Shown here in pieces: positions 1 to 7,471 of a stretch of 38,881 bases of DNA. The translations under genes and the position numbers were made by a program. Source of the DNA: an uncultured Solobacterium sp. (GTDB lineage Bacteria > Bacillota_I > Bacilli_A > Erysipelotrichales > Erysipelotrichaceae); assembly GCA_946415785.1 (NCBI GenBank), contig CAMKTV010000001.1:1-38881 (forward strand), written 5' to 3'. Within the stretch, counting starts at the first letter, position 1, and every line of letters begins with the position of its first letter. The notes beneath the pieces were generated by a model, which saw only the letters and a list, made by a program, of their open reading frames with translations, was not told where the DNA came from and did no database searches.

Positions 1-2
1 CT

Positions 3-419
3 CTAACAGGGGCAGCTGGTATTAGACCAGATAGACATCTGGATTATTATCTAAGAGTCTATTCATATAAAATCATGAAAAAGATTTTAAGCATTAAGGG
101 TTTAGAATCGCTAAAAGAAAAATATATGAAAAAAGCAGGCAGTGATGATTATAAAAATACCAGTGGTATTAAAAGACAAAGTTTTATAAAGATTGTCAAT
201 GAGGATTTAAGGCCAATCTTAAAAGATATTAAAGTGACTACATTATTAATATGGGGAGAAAATGATGAAGCTGTTCCTTTAAAGTATGGTAAGATTATGG
301 AAAAAGAAATGCCTAATGCTTGTTTGGTAATCTTTGAAGGCGATAATCATTATGCCTATTTTAATCAAGGAGCACGCTTTAATCGTGTATTAGATGCATA
401 TTTAAAGGAAGACTATTAA
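3..419 (+). CDS. alpha/beta hydrolase, C-terminal part (truncated by window start)
   Basis: The reading frame is open from base 3, so the gene begins before the window; the ATG at base 75 is internal. The visible 138 residues begin with GAAGIRP, which resembles the strand and turn after the nucleophile region of alpha/beta-hydrolase-fold proteins. Near the end, LLIWGENDEAVPL carries the usual acid residue (Asp) and GDNHYAYF the usual catalytic His. The nucleophile serine would lie upstream, outside the window. The stop is one base before the start of the MurF-like gene, so the two are probably co-transcribed. Substrate cannot be told; the neighbours suggest a link to cell-wall precursor metabolism, but that is inference from position only. 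Confidence 0.8.
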   Translation, partial: LTGAAGIRPDRHLDYYLRVYSYKIMKKILSIKGLESLKEKYMKKAGSDDYKNTSGIKRQSFIKIVNEDLRPILKDIKVTTLLIWGENDEAVPLKYGKIMEKEMPNACLVIFEGDNHYAYFNQGARFNRVLDAYLKEDY

Positions 420-420
420 T

Positions 421-1995
421 ATGAATGAGATTTTATCGTTTAAGGGTTATTATTTGATTTTATTGTTAACATATTTGGCACTGTCTTTTTGTTTTGGTAA
501 GAATGCCTTACATATGTTTCAACAGAATCGTTATGAATTTAAAAGATATACAAGCTGGTTATTTGATTTTAAACGTTTTAAATTTTCATTTTTATATATT
601 TATATATTATTTGTTTTAATCTGTTTAATCTTTAAGATTAAAATTGTTATCTTAATTTTTGTTACTTTATTATTAGCTATTTATTTAATCTATCAAGAAA
701 ATAATACTGAATATATTAAACCATTGGTATATACAAAAAGAGTTATAAGACAAATAGTTGTCTATTTGATTCTTGGATTAACTATATATCTTTTATTATT
801 GATATACTTCAATGTTTATCTTAATTTTATTCTTTGTATTATTTTGCCTTATTTATTGATATATCTAATGGCATTAATAACCTGGCCATTTGAAGAATTT
901 ATTAAAAAACAATATCAGAATAAAGCCAAGAAGATTCTTGATACATTTAAAGATTTAAAGAAGATTGGCATTACTGGTTCATTTGGGAAAACCAGTACCA
1001 AGAACATCATCAATGATTTATTAAAAGAAAAATATTATACATTAATGACACCTGCTAGTTACAATACACCAATGGGTATCACAAAGACAATAAGAGAATC
1101 ATTAAAACTGGCCCACGAATTATTTATCTGTGAGATGGGCGCTGATCATGTGGGTGAAATTACAAAATTAATGAATTTTGTAAGACCACAAATTGGTATT
1201 GTAACTTCTATTGGCCCTCAACATTTAAATACCTTTGGGGCTATTGGCTATATCATTCATGAAAAGATGCAAGCTATTGAAAAACTTCCAGCTGATGGAC
1301 TAGGTATCATCAATATCGATAATGAATATATTAATAATTATCAAATTCAAAATAAAGTAAACATCATTAAAGTTGGTATTCACAATGAGAACGCTGATTA
1401 TTTGGCTTATGATTTACATTATTCTAAAAATGGTTCAACATTTAAACTTAAATTAGATGGCAAAGCTTATAAATTCCAGACAGTGTTATTAGGTGAGCAC
1501 AATGTCGTAAATATTTTATGTGGTATTGCCTTAGCTAAATATTTAGGCATGGAAAACAGTGAAATCGTCAAAGCTGTAGCCAACATTAAACAGATTGAAC
1601 ATCGTCTACAATTAAAAGAAATTAATGGCTATACATTTATTGATAATGCCTTTAATTCAAATCCAGTAGGCTCTAAAAGATCATTAGATGTTTTAAGCAC
1701 AATGCCTGGAAATAAGATTGTTGTCACACCTGGTTTAATTGATTTAGGCAAGGAACAGGCAATCTATAATTATGATTTTGGAAAGTATATGTTAAATAAA
1801 GCTGACTTTATAATTTTAGTTGGTAATACAAATAGCGGTGATATTAAAAAAGGTGCCATCGATGTAGGCTTTAATGAAGAAAATATCATCACTGTTTCCA
1901 GTGTTAAAGAAGCATTCGCTTATATATATGAACATTTTTCTAAAAACGATACGATTTTATTGGAAAATGACTTACCGGATGCTTTTCTTATTTAA
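421..1995 (+). CDS. membrane-anchored Mur ligase, MurF-like
   Basis: This 524-residue protein joins a hydrophobic N-terminal part to a Mur ligase. About five membrane segments lie near residues 8-26, 55-72, 74-91, 110-130 and 133-154. The ligase part starts with the P-loop GITGSFGKTS at 183-192 and continues with the Mur central domain (CEMGADHVGEI, SIGPQHL) and C-terminal domain (IDNAFNSNPVGS, comparable to the DxYNANP motif of MurF). Canonical MurF joins D-Ala-D-Ala to UDP-MurNAc-tripeptide in the cytoplasm and is not membrane-embedded. The C-terminus here reads LLENDLPD where MurF proteins usually have a KGSR-type motif, so this is a divergent member. The D-Ala-D-Ala ligase gene follows 25 bases downstream, which fits supply of its dipeptide substrate. 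Whether it is the only MurF of the cell cannot be seen here. Confidence 0.82.
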   Translation: MNEILSFKGYYLILLLTYLALSFCFGKNALHMFQQNRYEFKRYTSWLFDFKRFKFSFLYIYILFVLICLIFKIKIVILIFVTLLLAIYLIYQENNTEYIKPLVYTKRVIRQIVVYLILGLTIYLLLLIYFNVYLNFILCIILPYLLIYLMALITWPFEEFIKKQYQNKAKKILDTFKDLKKIGITGSFGKTSTKNIINDLLKEKYYTLMTPASYNTPMGITKTIRESLKLAHELFICEMGADHVGEITKLMNFVRPQIGIVTSIGPQHLNTFGAIGYIIHEKMQAIEKLPADGLGIINIDNEYINNYQIQNKVNIIKVGIHNENADYLAYDLHYSKNGSTFKLKLDGKAYKFQTVLLGEHNVVNILCGIALAKYLGMENSEIVKAVANIKQIEHRLQLKEINGYTFIDNAFNSNPVGSKRSLDVLSTMPGNKIVVTPGLIDLGKEQAIYNYDFGKYMLNKADFIILVGNTNSGDIKKGAIDVGFNEENIITVSSVKEAFAYIYEHFSKNDTILLENDLPDAFLI

Positions 1996-2020
1996 AAGTG
2001 AATTGAGGTATAATTAAGAT

Positions 2021-3190
2021 ATGAACTTAAATGTAGGTGTATTTTTTGGTGGTGAGTCTTGTGAACACGAGATATCTTGTATAACAGGCAATCAGGTTTT
2101 AAAGGCTTTAAAAGAAACTAACAATAATATTATTCCTATTTATGTAGGAAAGAATAATGAATTTTATACTGGTGATAAATTATTTGAATTAAAAAATTAT
2201 TCTAATTTAAATACTTTATGTGAAAGCTTAAATAAAATCTGTTTCTATAAAGATGGAAACTTTACTTATTTCAAGCCAATTAAAGGTATCTTAAAGAAAG
2301 AAACAAGAATTGATGTAGCTTTCTTGGCGATGCATGGAACCAGTGGTGAAGATGGTTCTTTACAAGGCTATCTTGAATTATTGGATCTTCCATATACATC
2401 TAGCAATGTTTTAGGAAGTGCTATTGGTCAAGATAAGGTCATAATGAAAGAAGTATTAGAATATGAAAAGATTGCGATCTTACCTTGGTTTTATATTTTA
2501 AGCAAAGAAATTGAAACGAATAAAAAAGACATTGAAGAAAAATGTGATAAGATAGGTTATCCAATTATTATTAAACCCGCAAATCTAGGTTCTAGTATTG
2601 GTATCGAAATTGTTCATAAACAGAAAGAATTATTAAGCAAATTAAAAAAATGTGCAGTTTATGATCATAAACTTGTATTAGAAAAGATGGTCACTAATTT
2701 AAAAGAGGTTAATATATCAGTATTAGGAAATATTAATTCATTTGAACTTAGTGCTATTGAAGAAGTAATGAAAAATGATGAATTATTATCATTTAAAGAT
2801 AAATATGAAGGTGGAGCTAAGAAGACTGGCAGCAAAGGCAAAATAGCTTCTAAAGGTATGGCATCTACTTCTAGAAAGATTCCTGCTGAAATAAGTAAGA
2901 AACAAGAAGAAAAAGTAAAAGATTTAGCAGCCAGATCATTTAAAGCATTAAACGCTAATGGAGCTGTCAGAATTGACTTTATCATTGATAAAGATAATGG
3001 CAAAGTATATGTGAATGAAATTAATTCTATTCCTGGTTCTTTAGCTTTCTATTTATGGAAAGAAAAGGGCATAGAATTTAAAAATGAATGTGAAAAATTA
3101 ATAGACAACGCACTTAAGATGTATCGTGAGAAAAAGAAATTAACAAGGTCATTTTCAACAAATATCTTAAGCAACTACAAGGGGGTATAA
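2021..3190 (+). CDS. ddl: D-alanine--D-alanine ligase family protein
   Basis: An ATP-grasp ligase of 389 residues, expected to make D-Ala-D-Ala from two D-alanines with ATP. The N-terminus (GVFFGGESCEHEIS) is the typical Ddl start. AMHGTSGEDGSLQGYLELL, KPANLGSSIGI and the metal-binding end RIDFIID...NEINSIPGS are all present. The loop carrying the specificity residues reads FKDKYEGG; the Lys-Tyr pair resembles the D-Ala-specific AKY of Ddl rather than the D-lactate VanA pattern. About 25 residues, rich in Lys, Gly and Ser, separate KY from the IPAE motif, more than the roughly ten usual in Ddl. A TATAAT box ends exactly seven bases before the ATG, and the only Shine-Dalgarno-like GAGG is 12 bases away, so the start may be leaderless or coupled. 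Confidence 0.9.
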   Translation: MNLNVGVFFGGESCEHEISCITGNQVLKALKETNNNIIPIYVGKNNEFYTGDKLFELKNYSNLNTLCESLNKICFYKDGNFTYFKPIKGILKKETRIDVAFLAMHGTSGEDGSLQGYLELLDLPYTSSNVLGSAIGQDKVIMKEVLEYEKIAILPWFYILSKEIETNKKDIEEKCDKIGYPIIIKPANLGSSIGIEIVHKQKELLSKLKKCAVYDHKLVLEKMVTNLKEVNISVLGNINSFELSAIEEVMKNDELLSFKDKYEGGAKKTGSKGKIASKGMASTSRKIPAEISKKQEEKVKDLAARSFKALNANGAVRIDFIIDKDNGKVYVNEINSIPGSLAFYLWKEKGIEFKNECEKLIDNALKMYREKKKLTRSFSTNILSNYKGV

Positions 3191-3192
3191 AC

Positions 3193-3909
3193 ATGTCTAC
3201 ACCACACAATCAAGCAAATATGGGCGATATCGCAAAAGTCGTATTGATGCCAGGAGATCCTTTAAGAGCTAAATTTATTGCGGAAACATTTTTAGAGAAT
3301 CCTGTACAATTTAATTCAACTAGAAATATGTTTGGCTTTACTGGAACTTATAAAGGCAAGAAAGTATCAGTTATGGGTTCAGGTATGGGTATTCCATCAA
3401 TCGCAATTTATTCTTATGAATTATTTGCCTTTTATGGAGTAGAAGCAATCATTAGAATTGGTACAGCTGGTTCTTATAAAGAAGATGTCAACATCTATGA
3501 TGTATGTGTTGCGGATTCTTCTTATTCTGAATCATCATTCGCAAAGACAATGTCAGGAGAAGATGTTCATGTGGCATATCCTAGTGAAGAATTTAATGAA
3601 TTGATCTTTAAGGCAGCTAAAGAATTAAATATTCCTTATCATACAGGAAGATTCCATTCTGGTGACTGTTTCTATCACGCTGAAACTTCTGATTATATTA
3701 AAGAAGTAGAAGCAAATAATTGTATCTTAGCAGAAATGGAAAGCTTTGGCTTATTCCATACCGCAAAAGTATTAGGCAAAAAGGCAGCAAGCGTTTGTAC
3801 AATATCTGATTCATTAGTTACTCATCAAGAAACTACAGCAGAAGAAAGACAGACAGCTTTCACTAATATGATGAAGATTGCCTTGGATGCTGCAATAGCA
3901 TATGAATAG
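3193..3909 (+). CDS. deoD: purine-nucleoside phosphorylase, DeoD type
   Basis: A 238-residue enzyme of the hexameric bacterial PNP family, which splits purine (deoxy)nucleosides with phosphate to the free base and (deoxy)ribose 1-phosphate in nucleoside salvage. The family signatures are clear: MPGDPLRAKFIAE near the N-terminus, GSGMGIPSIAIYSYEL for the nucleoside/phosphate site, IRIGTAGSY, and EMESFGLF with the ribose-binding Glu, followed by TISDSLVTHQ. Length equals the family norm. A strong Shine-Dalgarno AAGGGGGT precedes the ATG by five bases, overlapping the end of ddl. Its place between wall-precursor genes and a carboxypeptidase is not functionally obvious and is probably just operon packing. 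Confidence 0.95.
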   Translation: MSTPHNQANMGDIAKVVLMPGDPLRAKFIAETFLENPVQFNSTRNMFGFTGTYKGKKVSVMGSGMGIPSIAIYSYELFAFYGVEAIIRIGTAGSYKEDVNIYDVCVADSSYSESSFAKTMSGEDVHVAYPSEEFNELIFKAAKELNIPYHTGRFHSGDCFYHAETSDYIKEVEANNCILAEMESFGLFHTAKVLGKKAASVCTISDSLVTHQETTAEERQTAFTNMMKIALDAAIAYE

Positions 3910-3988
3910 TATTAAAAGAATTGTTGTAATAGTATTAGCGATATTATTAGTCTTAATGACCTTTTTACCATATTTGATTAAAAGATGA
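3902..3988 (+). CDS. 28-residue single-pass membrane peptide
   Basis: A short reading frame of 28 codons starts inside the last codons of deoD (8-base overlap) and ends in an ATGA overlap with the next gene. The product has a basic N-terminus (NSIKR), one hydrophobic helix of about 20 residues (IVVIVLAILLVLMTFLPYL) and a basic end (IKR). That pattern and tight coupling on both sides favour a real gene over chance. Its size and layout recall Prli42/DUF4044-type mini-membrane proteins of Bacillota, but the resemblance is by eye only. No separate Shine-Dalgarno is evident, so translation would depend on coupling to deoD; it may also serve to couple the carboxypeptidase gene. Confidence 0.5.
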   Translation: MNSIKRIVVIVLAILLVLMTFLPYLIKR

Positions 3989-5112
3989 AGAAATTATTAT
4001 TATGTTTATTAGTACTTTTACTATGTGCTTGTAGTAAAAATGTATATAAAGAACTAGGATATAGTAAAAAAGAAATAAAAGTTATTGAAGGTTTTAAATT
4101 AGAAAACCAGAGATTTTTTAATGAACATAATGAATTTCTTTCATCATTATTAAATAATGAAAATATTATTGAAGATAATCTTGAATTATATATTGAATAT
4201 CATGATTTGATTAAAGAAAAAGATGTTGTAGCTTTAGTAAACTCTAAAGTCTTAAGAGAAGATAATTATGAAAGAGTAAAAGATCTAACAAATATAGAAG
4301 GCTATAAAGAAGAAAATCTTGAGAAATATTTATCTAATTATAAACGTAACGATTCTTTATTGGTGAAATATGTCAATGAAGATAATATGGATGGCTATTA
4401 TCTGGCATTCAAATTAAGTAAAGATAAATATTTTGTGGAAAGAAATCTTGATCTGTACCTTAAATATTATGATCAAAAAGATAACATCAGAGATTTAATT
4501 GAATATATTAATTCAAAAGTTTATTTACCACCATATGAGGATGAAGAATTAGCTGATGTAGATAAATATGGCTATCAAGTATTAGTAAATAAATATTATA
4601 AGCTTCCAAGTGATTATGAACCTGATGATTTGGTAAAAGTAGAATCTAATTATGGTGTTGGTTATTTAAGGCAACAAGCTTATGAAGCATATAAGAAGAT
4701 GCAAGATGATGCATATGAGCAGGGTATCAGTATGTATATAACCAGTCCATATCGTTCATATAATACACAATATGTTTTATATAACAGATATCTAAATGAA
4801 GACCCAGTAGAAGTTGTCGACACCTATTCAGCAAGACCTGGAAATTCTGAACATCAGTTAGGCTTAGCAGTAGATATCTTAACTCCTGGCTATAATTTTG
4901 GAACATTCTATAGTGCTCCAGCAGCACAATGGCTAGAAGAAAACGCACATAAATATGGCTTCATCTTTAGATACCCAGCAGAAAAGATAGATATCACTGG
5001 TTATAAATATGAGCCATGGCATTATCGCTATGTAGGAGATATCGCTACTTCTGTATATGAAAGTGGTATCACTTATGATGAATATTTTGAGAAATATATA
5101 AAGGATAATTAA
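3985..5112 (+). CDS. D-alanyl-D-alanine carboxypeptidase, VanY/M15B family lipoprotein
   Basis: A 375-residue lipoprotein predicted to act outside the membrane, removing the terminal D-Ala from peptidoglycan stem peptides. The signal peptide ends in a lipobox LCAC with Cys16 as lipid anchor. The C-terminal half is a peptidase M15B domain: SEHQLGLAVD supplies zinc ligands His290 and Asp297, and EPWHYRY supplies Glu343 and His346. Residues 65-177 hold three related segments about 45 residues apart (NLELYIEYH, NLEKYLSNY, NLDLYLKYY, each followed by a VxxVN or IEYIN turn), seemingly a repeat-built spacer between the lipid anchor and the enzyme. The start overlaps the 28-residue peptide by ATGA. 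The family and catalytic residues are clear; the repeat domain is not one I can name. Confidence 0.9.
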   Translation: MKKLLLCLLVLLLCACSKNVYKELGYSKKEIKVIEGFKLENQRFFNEHNEFLSSLLNNENIIEDNLELYIEYHDLIKEKDVVALVNSKVLREDNYERVKDLTNIEGYKEENLEKYLSNYKRNDSLLVKYVNEDNMDGYYLAFKLSKDKYFVERNLDLYLKYYDQKDNIRDLIEYINSKVYLPPYEDEELADVDKYGYQVLVNKYYKLPSDYEPDDLVKVESNYGVGYLRQQAYEAYKKMQDDAYEQGISMYITSPYRSYNTQYVLYNRYLNEDPVEVVDTYSARPGNSEHQLGLAVDILTPGYNFGTFYSAPAAQWLEENAHKYGFIFRYPAEKIDITGYKYEPWHYRYVGDIATSVYESGITYDEYFEKYIKDN

Positions 5113-5123
5113 TTATCCTTTTT
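5101..5123 (+). terminator. intrinsic terminator overlapping the VanY-like stop codon
   Basis: A perfect 20-base palindrome at 5101-5120 (AAGGATAATT and its mirror) runs into five Ts (5119-5123). The stop codon at 5110-5112 sits at the palindrome centre. It is AU-rich, so it may be only partly effective; the next gene starts 16 bases later and could be reached by read-through. Confidence 0.6.
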
Positions 5124-5138
5124 GTGTTAAGGAGCATT

Positions 5139-6119
5139 ATGTTTAAGAAAGGAATAAAGATACTTATGATCACATTATTAGATTTATTAATGATTTTTAA
5201 TCTAGGTGGATGTGTTAAGCAGGCTGAATCAGGTGGTACAATTGATAATACAGATAAGAACGCTCCTAAAGAAATAAAGTCAAAAGAAATAATTAATTTC
5301 TCAGTAAATTTCTATTTACAAGATAGATGGAAAAAAGATGATAACCATTACTTTTATTTTGAAATCAAAGAGAATGAAGAAGGTGATTTAATCGCTAGTG
5401 AAACAATATCAAAGATTTCTTATAAAGCTGATGAAGAGTTATTAAATGGACTTCAAAAGATAATTGATGAAGAAGAACTAGTTAAATTAAATGGTACTGA
5501 TAGATATACAGCAGGTTTACCAAGTGAATATCAACCATCAAGATTAAGTGTTTTGTATGCATCAGATGAAAAACTAAATATCACCACTAACAACAACCCA
5601 ACTTCACCATGGGCAATTAAAGTATATACATTATTTGCGGAATGGTTTTTAGATAAAGGTATTGATGACTTATACCCTAAAAAAGAAGAATCTTTAATAA
5701 ATAGAATTGATATAACCTTAATTGAAAATGGACAAATAATTAGCTATTTTGGTGCAATAATGGATGGAAGTAAATATTTCTTTAAATCAATATATGATGA
5801 AACTCAAAAGAAAACGATTGAAGAAGACAATATTGATTTCCCAATAGACTTTTATCAAACAGTAACAAGTATCATCAATAAATATAATTTCATAAGAGAA
5901 TATGATTTTACTTATTTTGATCATTATGATGGCTATTATGGATTATATGAAAGAGATGATAATGAAATAGATAAAGAAGATCTTAAATTAGAAATGTACG
6001 TTGAATATGAAAGTGGCAAGATAGTTAATATCGATACTAAGAAACAAAGTCAAGTAGAACAATTAAGGCCAATCATTAATGAACTATTTGGATATTATGA
6101 AGAGTTATTTAAGAAATAG
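5139..6119 (+). CDS. putative lipoprotein of unknown function
   Basis: A 326-residue protein that I do not recognise. The ATG at 5139 is preferred over an upstream in-frame GTG at 5124 because AAGGAG lies at 5129-5134, four bases before it, and because the resulting N-terminus is a normal signal peptide: MFKKGIK, a hydrophobic stretch, and lipobox LGGC with Cys25. The rest is rich in charged and aromatic residues with no membrane segment, consistent with an extracytoplasmic globular domain held at the outer face of the membrane. No enzymatic motif is visible. It follows the VanY-like lipoprotein directly and is ended by the hairpin at 6280-6302, so it is the last gene of the first block. Confidence 0.75.
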   Translation: MFKKGIKILMITLLDLLMIFNLGGCVKQAESGGTIDNTDKNAPKEIKSKEIINFSVNFYLQDRWKKDDNHYFYFEIKENEEGDLIASETISKISYKADEELLNGLQKIIDEEELVKLNGTDRYTAGLPSEYQPSRLSVLYASDEKLNITTNNNPTSPWAIKVYTLFAEWFLDKGIDDLYPKKEESLINRIDITLIENGQIISYFGAIMDGSKYFFKSIYDETQKKTIEEDNIDFPIDFYQTVTSIINKYNFIREYDFTYFDHYDGYYGLYERDDNEIDKEDLKLEMYVEYESGKIVNIDTKKQSQVEQLRPIINELFGYYEELFKK

Positions 6120-6279
6120 CTGATGTGGTAAGTTTTTAGGCGAAGTTTAACATCTGTGTTGGTGTCCAATTATTTTGTGATGTTAAACCATCGTGTGGTT
6201 TTGCTACTCTAATTAATTTTGCTAGACTTAAACATTAGATTGTGTATAGTTTAATATATAAGTGTTTTCTCATAGCTGT

Positions 6280-6302
6280 AGCGTTTGAAGTAACGCTTTT
6301 TT
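6280..6302 (+). terminator. intrinsic terminator after the putative lipoprotein gene
   Basis: AGCGTT (6280-6285), loop TGAAGT, AACGCT (6292-6297), then Ts to 6302. It lies 160 bases beyond the stop of the lipoprotein gene and would end rightward transcription before the leftward nuclease gene. Confidence 0.7.
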
Positions 6303-6340
6303 AAATTCGGTTTTCTTATACAGCTGTATAGTTTCCCTAT

Positions 6341-6366
6341 ACAAAAAGCATCTTCACAGATGCTTT
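6341..6366 (-). terminator. intrinsic terminator for the Rpn-like nuclease gene
   Basis: The stem AAAGCATCT (6345-6353) with AGATGCTTT (6358-6366) has nine perfect pairs and a TCAC loop. Read leftward it is followed by Ts (the As at 6343-6347), which is the orientation needed by the leftward gene ending at 6411. Confidence 0.7.
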
Positions 6367-6410
6367 GTATTCATTAGGAACAAGATAAGAATAAATGCTA
6401 TTTAAATGTT

Positions 6411-7235
6411 CTAAACACTCATATTAGAAGCTTTAAAAGAATCTTCAATTAGTTTGACAGCTTCTTCATGAGATAGACCAAACTTATCTTTTAGTATATT
6501 AGTAAATTGTTCTTTGTTTTCAGCATTAGCTTCAGCTCTTCCTTCTGCTTTACCTTCAATTCTCCCTTCAGCTATTAATTCTTCTGCAATTTCACACATT
6601 TGTTTATTCCCTTCCTTTGTTTCTTTTACTTTCTTTACTGCCTGTTTTATAGGAAGACACAGCATATCGTCTGGCTTATTACAATAGAAGTCATGCATAA
6701 GTCTTCCTAATTCAGTATTTAAGTCTTGATATGATGAATTGACATATATTATATGCGAATCATCTTTAAATATCGTGCCATTTTCTTCAACAGTTCTATT
6801 GATGTGATAGATTGGTAAATTATAACCTATTACATCATTTTCGGTTATGAATATTACATATGTTTCTTTTAATGAATCCAAATTTTGGCCTGCTTCAATA
6901 CTTTTTATATCAAGCATTGAACTGTTGAATCTCGCTCTTTTATAGATAGCTCCAGCATTTGACCTTTGTATCTCGATATTATATATTTTATCATTTTCAT
7001 CTTTTGCGAGAATGTCAAAGCAAGCAGATCTACCAAAAATGTTTTTAACATAGTCTTGAGAATGAACCTCAATAACCTTCAATGATGACATATTCATTAT
7101 TACTCTTAATATGTATTCAACAATTGAATTATCTGATTGTATTAAAAATGATAAGAATGTGTCATCTATAGGACGGAAGTTCTTAATTATTTCTTCTATT
7201 CTTTTCTTCCGCTTACTATCTGATAAATTACTCAT
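6411..7235 (-). CDS. Rpn/PD-(D/E)XK nuclease family protein (putative transposase type)
   Basis: A 274-residue protein of the Rpn-type PD-(D/E)XK group (PDDEXK_2), relatives of which were first labelled transposases and later recombination-promoting nucleases. The opening RPIDDTFLSFLIQ is family-like. The nuclease core shows Asp74 in CFDILAKD and Glu88-x-Gln90 in NIEIQRS, matching the D...ExQ variant of the active site, with Arg101 after it. The C-terminus (residues 219-240) is the usual run of Glu-Gly-Arg/Lys-Glu repeats. AGGGGG seven bases upstream is a strong Shine-Dalgarno, and a TATAAT lies just before it. It stands alone, against the direction of its neighbours, between its own terminator and the rpsF promoter, as expected for an independently moving accessory gene. 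No inverted repeats or target duplication were found around it. Confidence 0.85.
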   Translation of the reverse strand: MSNLSDSKRKKRIEEIIKNFRPIDDTFLSFLIQSDNSIVEYILRVIMNMSSLKVIEVHSQDYVKNIFGRSACFDILAKDENDKIYNIEIQRSNAGAIYKRARFNSSMLDIKSIEAGQNLDSLKETYVIFITENDVIGYNLPIYHINRTVEENGTIFKDDSHIIYVNSSYQDLNTELGRLMHDFYCNKPDDMLCLPIKQAVKKVKETKEGNKQMCEIAEELIAEGRIEGKAEGRAEANAENKEQFTNILKDKFGLSHEEAVKLIEDSFKASNMSV

Positions 7236-7376
7236 TTATCCCCCTTATTATAACAAATTAGCTTAGGGCAATTATGTGCATCTATTGCATGCCCCTATAA
7301 TTTATAATTGACAGGAATTATCAAAAAATCCTCACTAAATTGATATTTTAAAACTTTATCATCTATGGCTTATTTC

Positions 7377-7404
7377 TTGTTTTAGATAAAAGCTATGGTA
7401 TAAT
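7377..7404 (+). promoter_or_regulatory. promoter of the rpsF-ssb-rpsR operon
   Basis: TTGTTT at 7377-7382, a 16-base spacer, and a perfect TATAAT at 7399-7404. Transcription would start near 7411, giving a leader of about 60 bases. Confidence 0.65.
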
Positions 7405-7410
7405 ATTTGA

Positions 7411-7470
7411 GCGAATAGAAAAAACTATTCCTTGCCTAGAAATAGGCCGTTAGTCCAGAAGGAGGTTAAA
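7411..7470 (+). ncRNA. probable S6:S18-binding mRNA leader of rpsF
   Basis: The leader contains a first hairpin GAATAG/CTATTC (7413-7418 with 7425-7430) and a second GCCTA/TAGGC (7434-7438 with 7443-7447) capped by GAAA and followed at once by CG (the last C of the stem plus CG gives CCG). rpsF mRNAs in many bacteria carry a motif with a CCG trinucleotide bound by the S6:S18 protein pair for feedback control. Both proteins are encoded in this operon. Identification is by pattern only; no covariance model was run. Confidence 0.5.
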
Positions 7471-7471
7471 C

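Larger units (their letters stand above)
6120..6410. other. noncoding stretch with decayed repeats and two terminators
   Basis: About 290 bases between two convergent genes. No reading frame of credible length with a start signal is present. GTTTAACATC at 6145-6154 and GATGTTAAAC at 6179-6188 form a perfect 10-base inverted repeat with a 24-base spacer. Related words recur as GTTAAAC (6182-6188) and CTTAAAC (6227-6233), each followed by a GTGT-containing and then an AATT-rich run, suggesting two or three degenerate copies of a 37-46 base unit. Facing terminators occupy 6280-6302 (+) and about 6341-6366 (-). Confidence 0.5.

Noticed and set aside
6145-6233. CRISPR-like spaced repeats
   Set aside because: Only two or three units, poorly matching and unevenly spaced, with no cas genes nearby.
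7265-7295. Hairpin GGGCAAT...ATTGC..GCCC upstream of rpsF
   Set aside because: Two alternative short pairings, no U-tract, and position before the promoter; likely chance or a weak element of the nuclease gene's upstream region.
7308-7313. Perfect TTGACA as a -35 box
   Set aside because: No -10 hexamer at 16-18 bases; the rpsF promoter further down is better supported.
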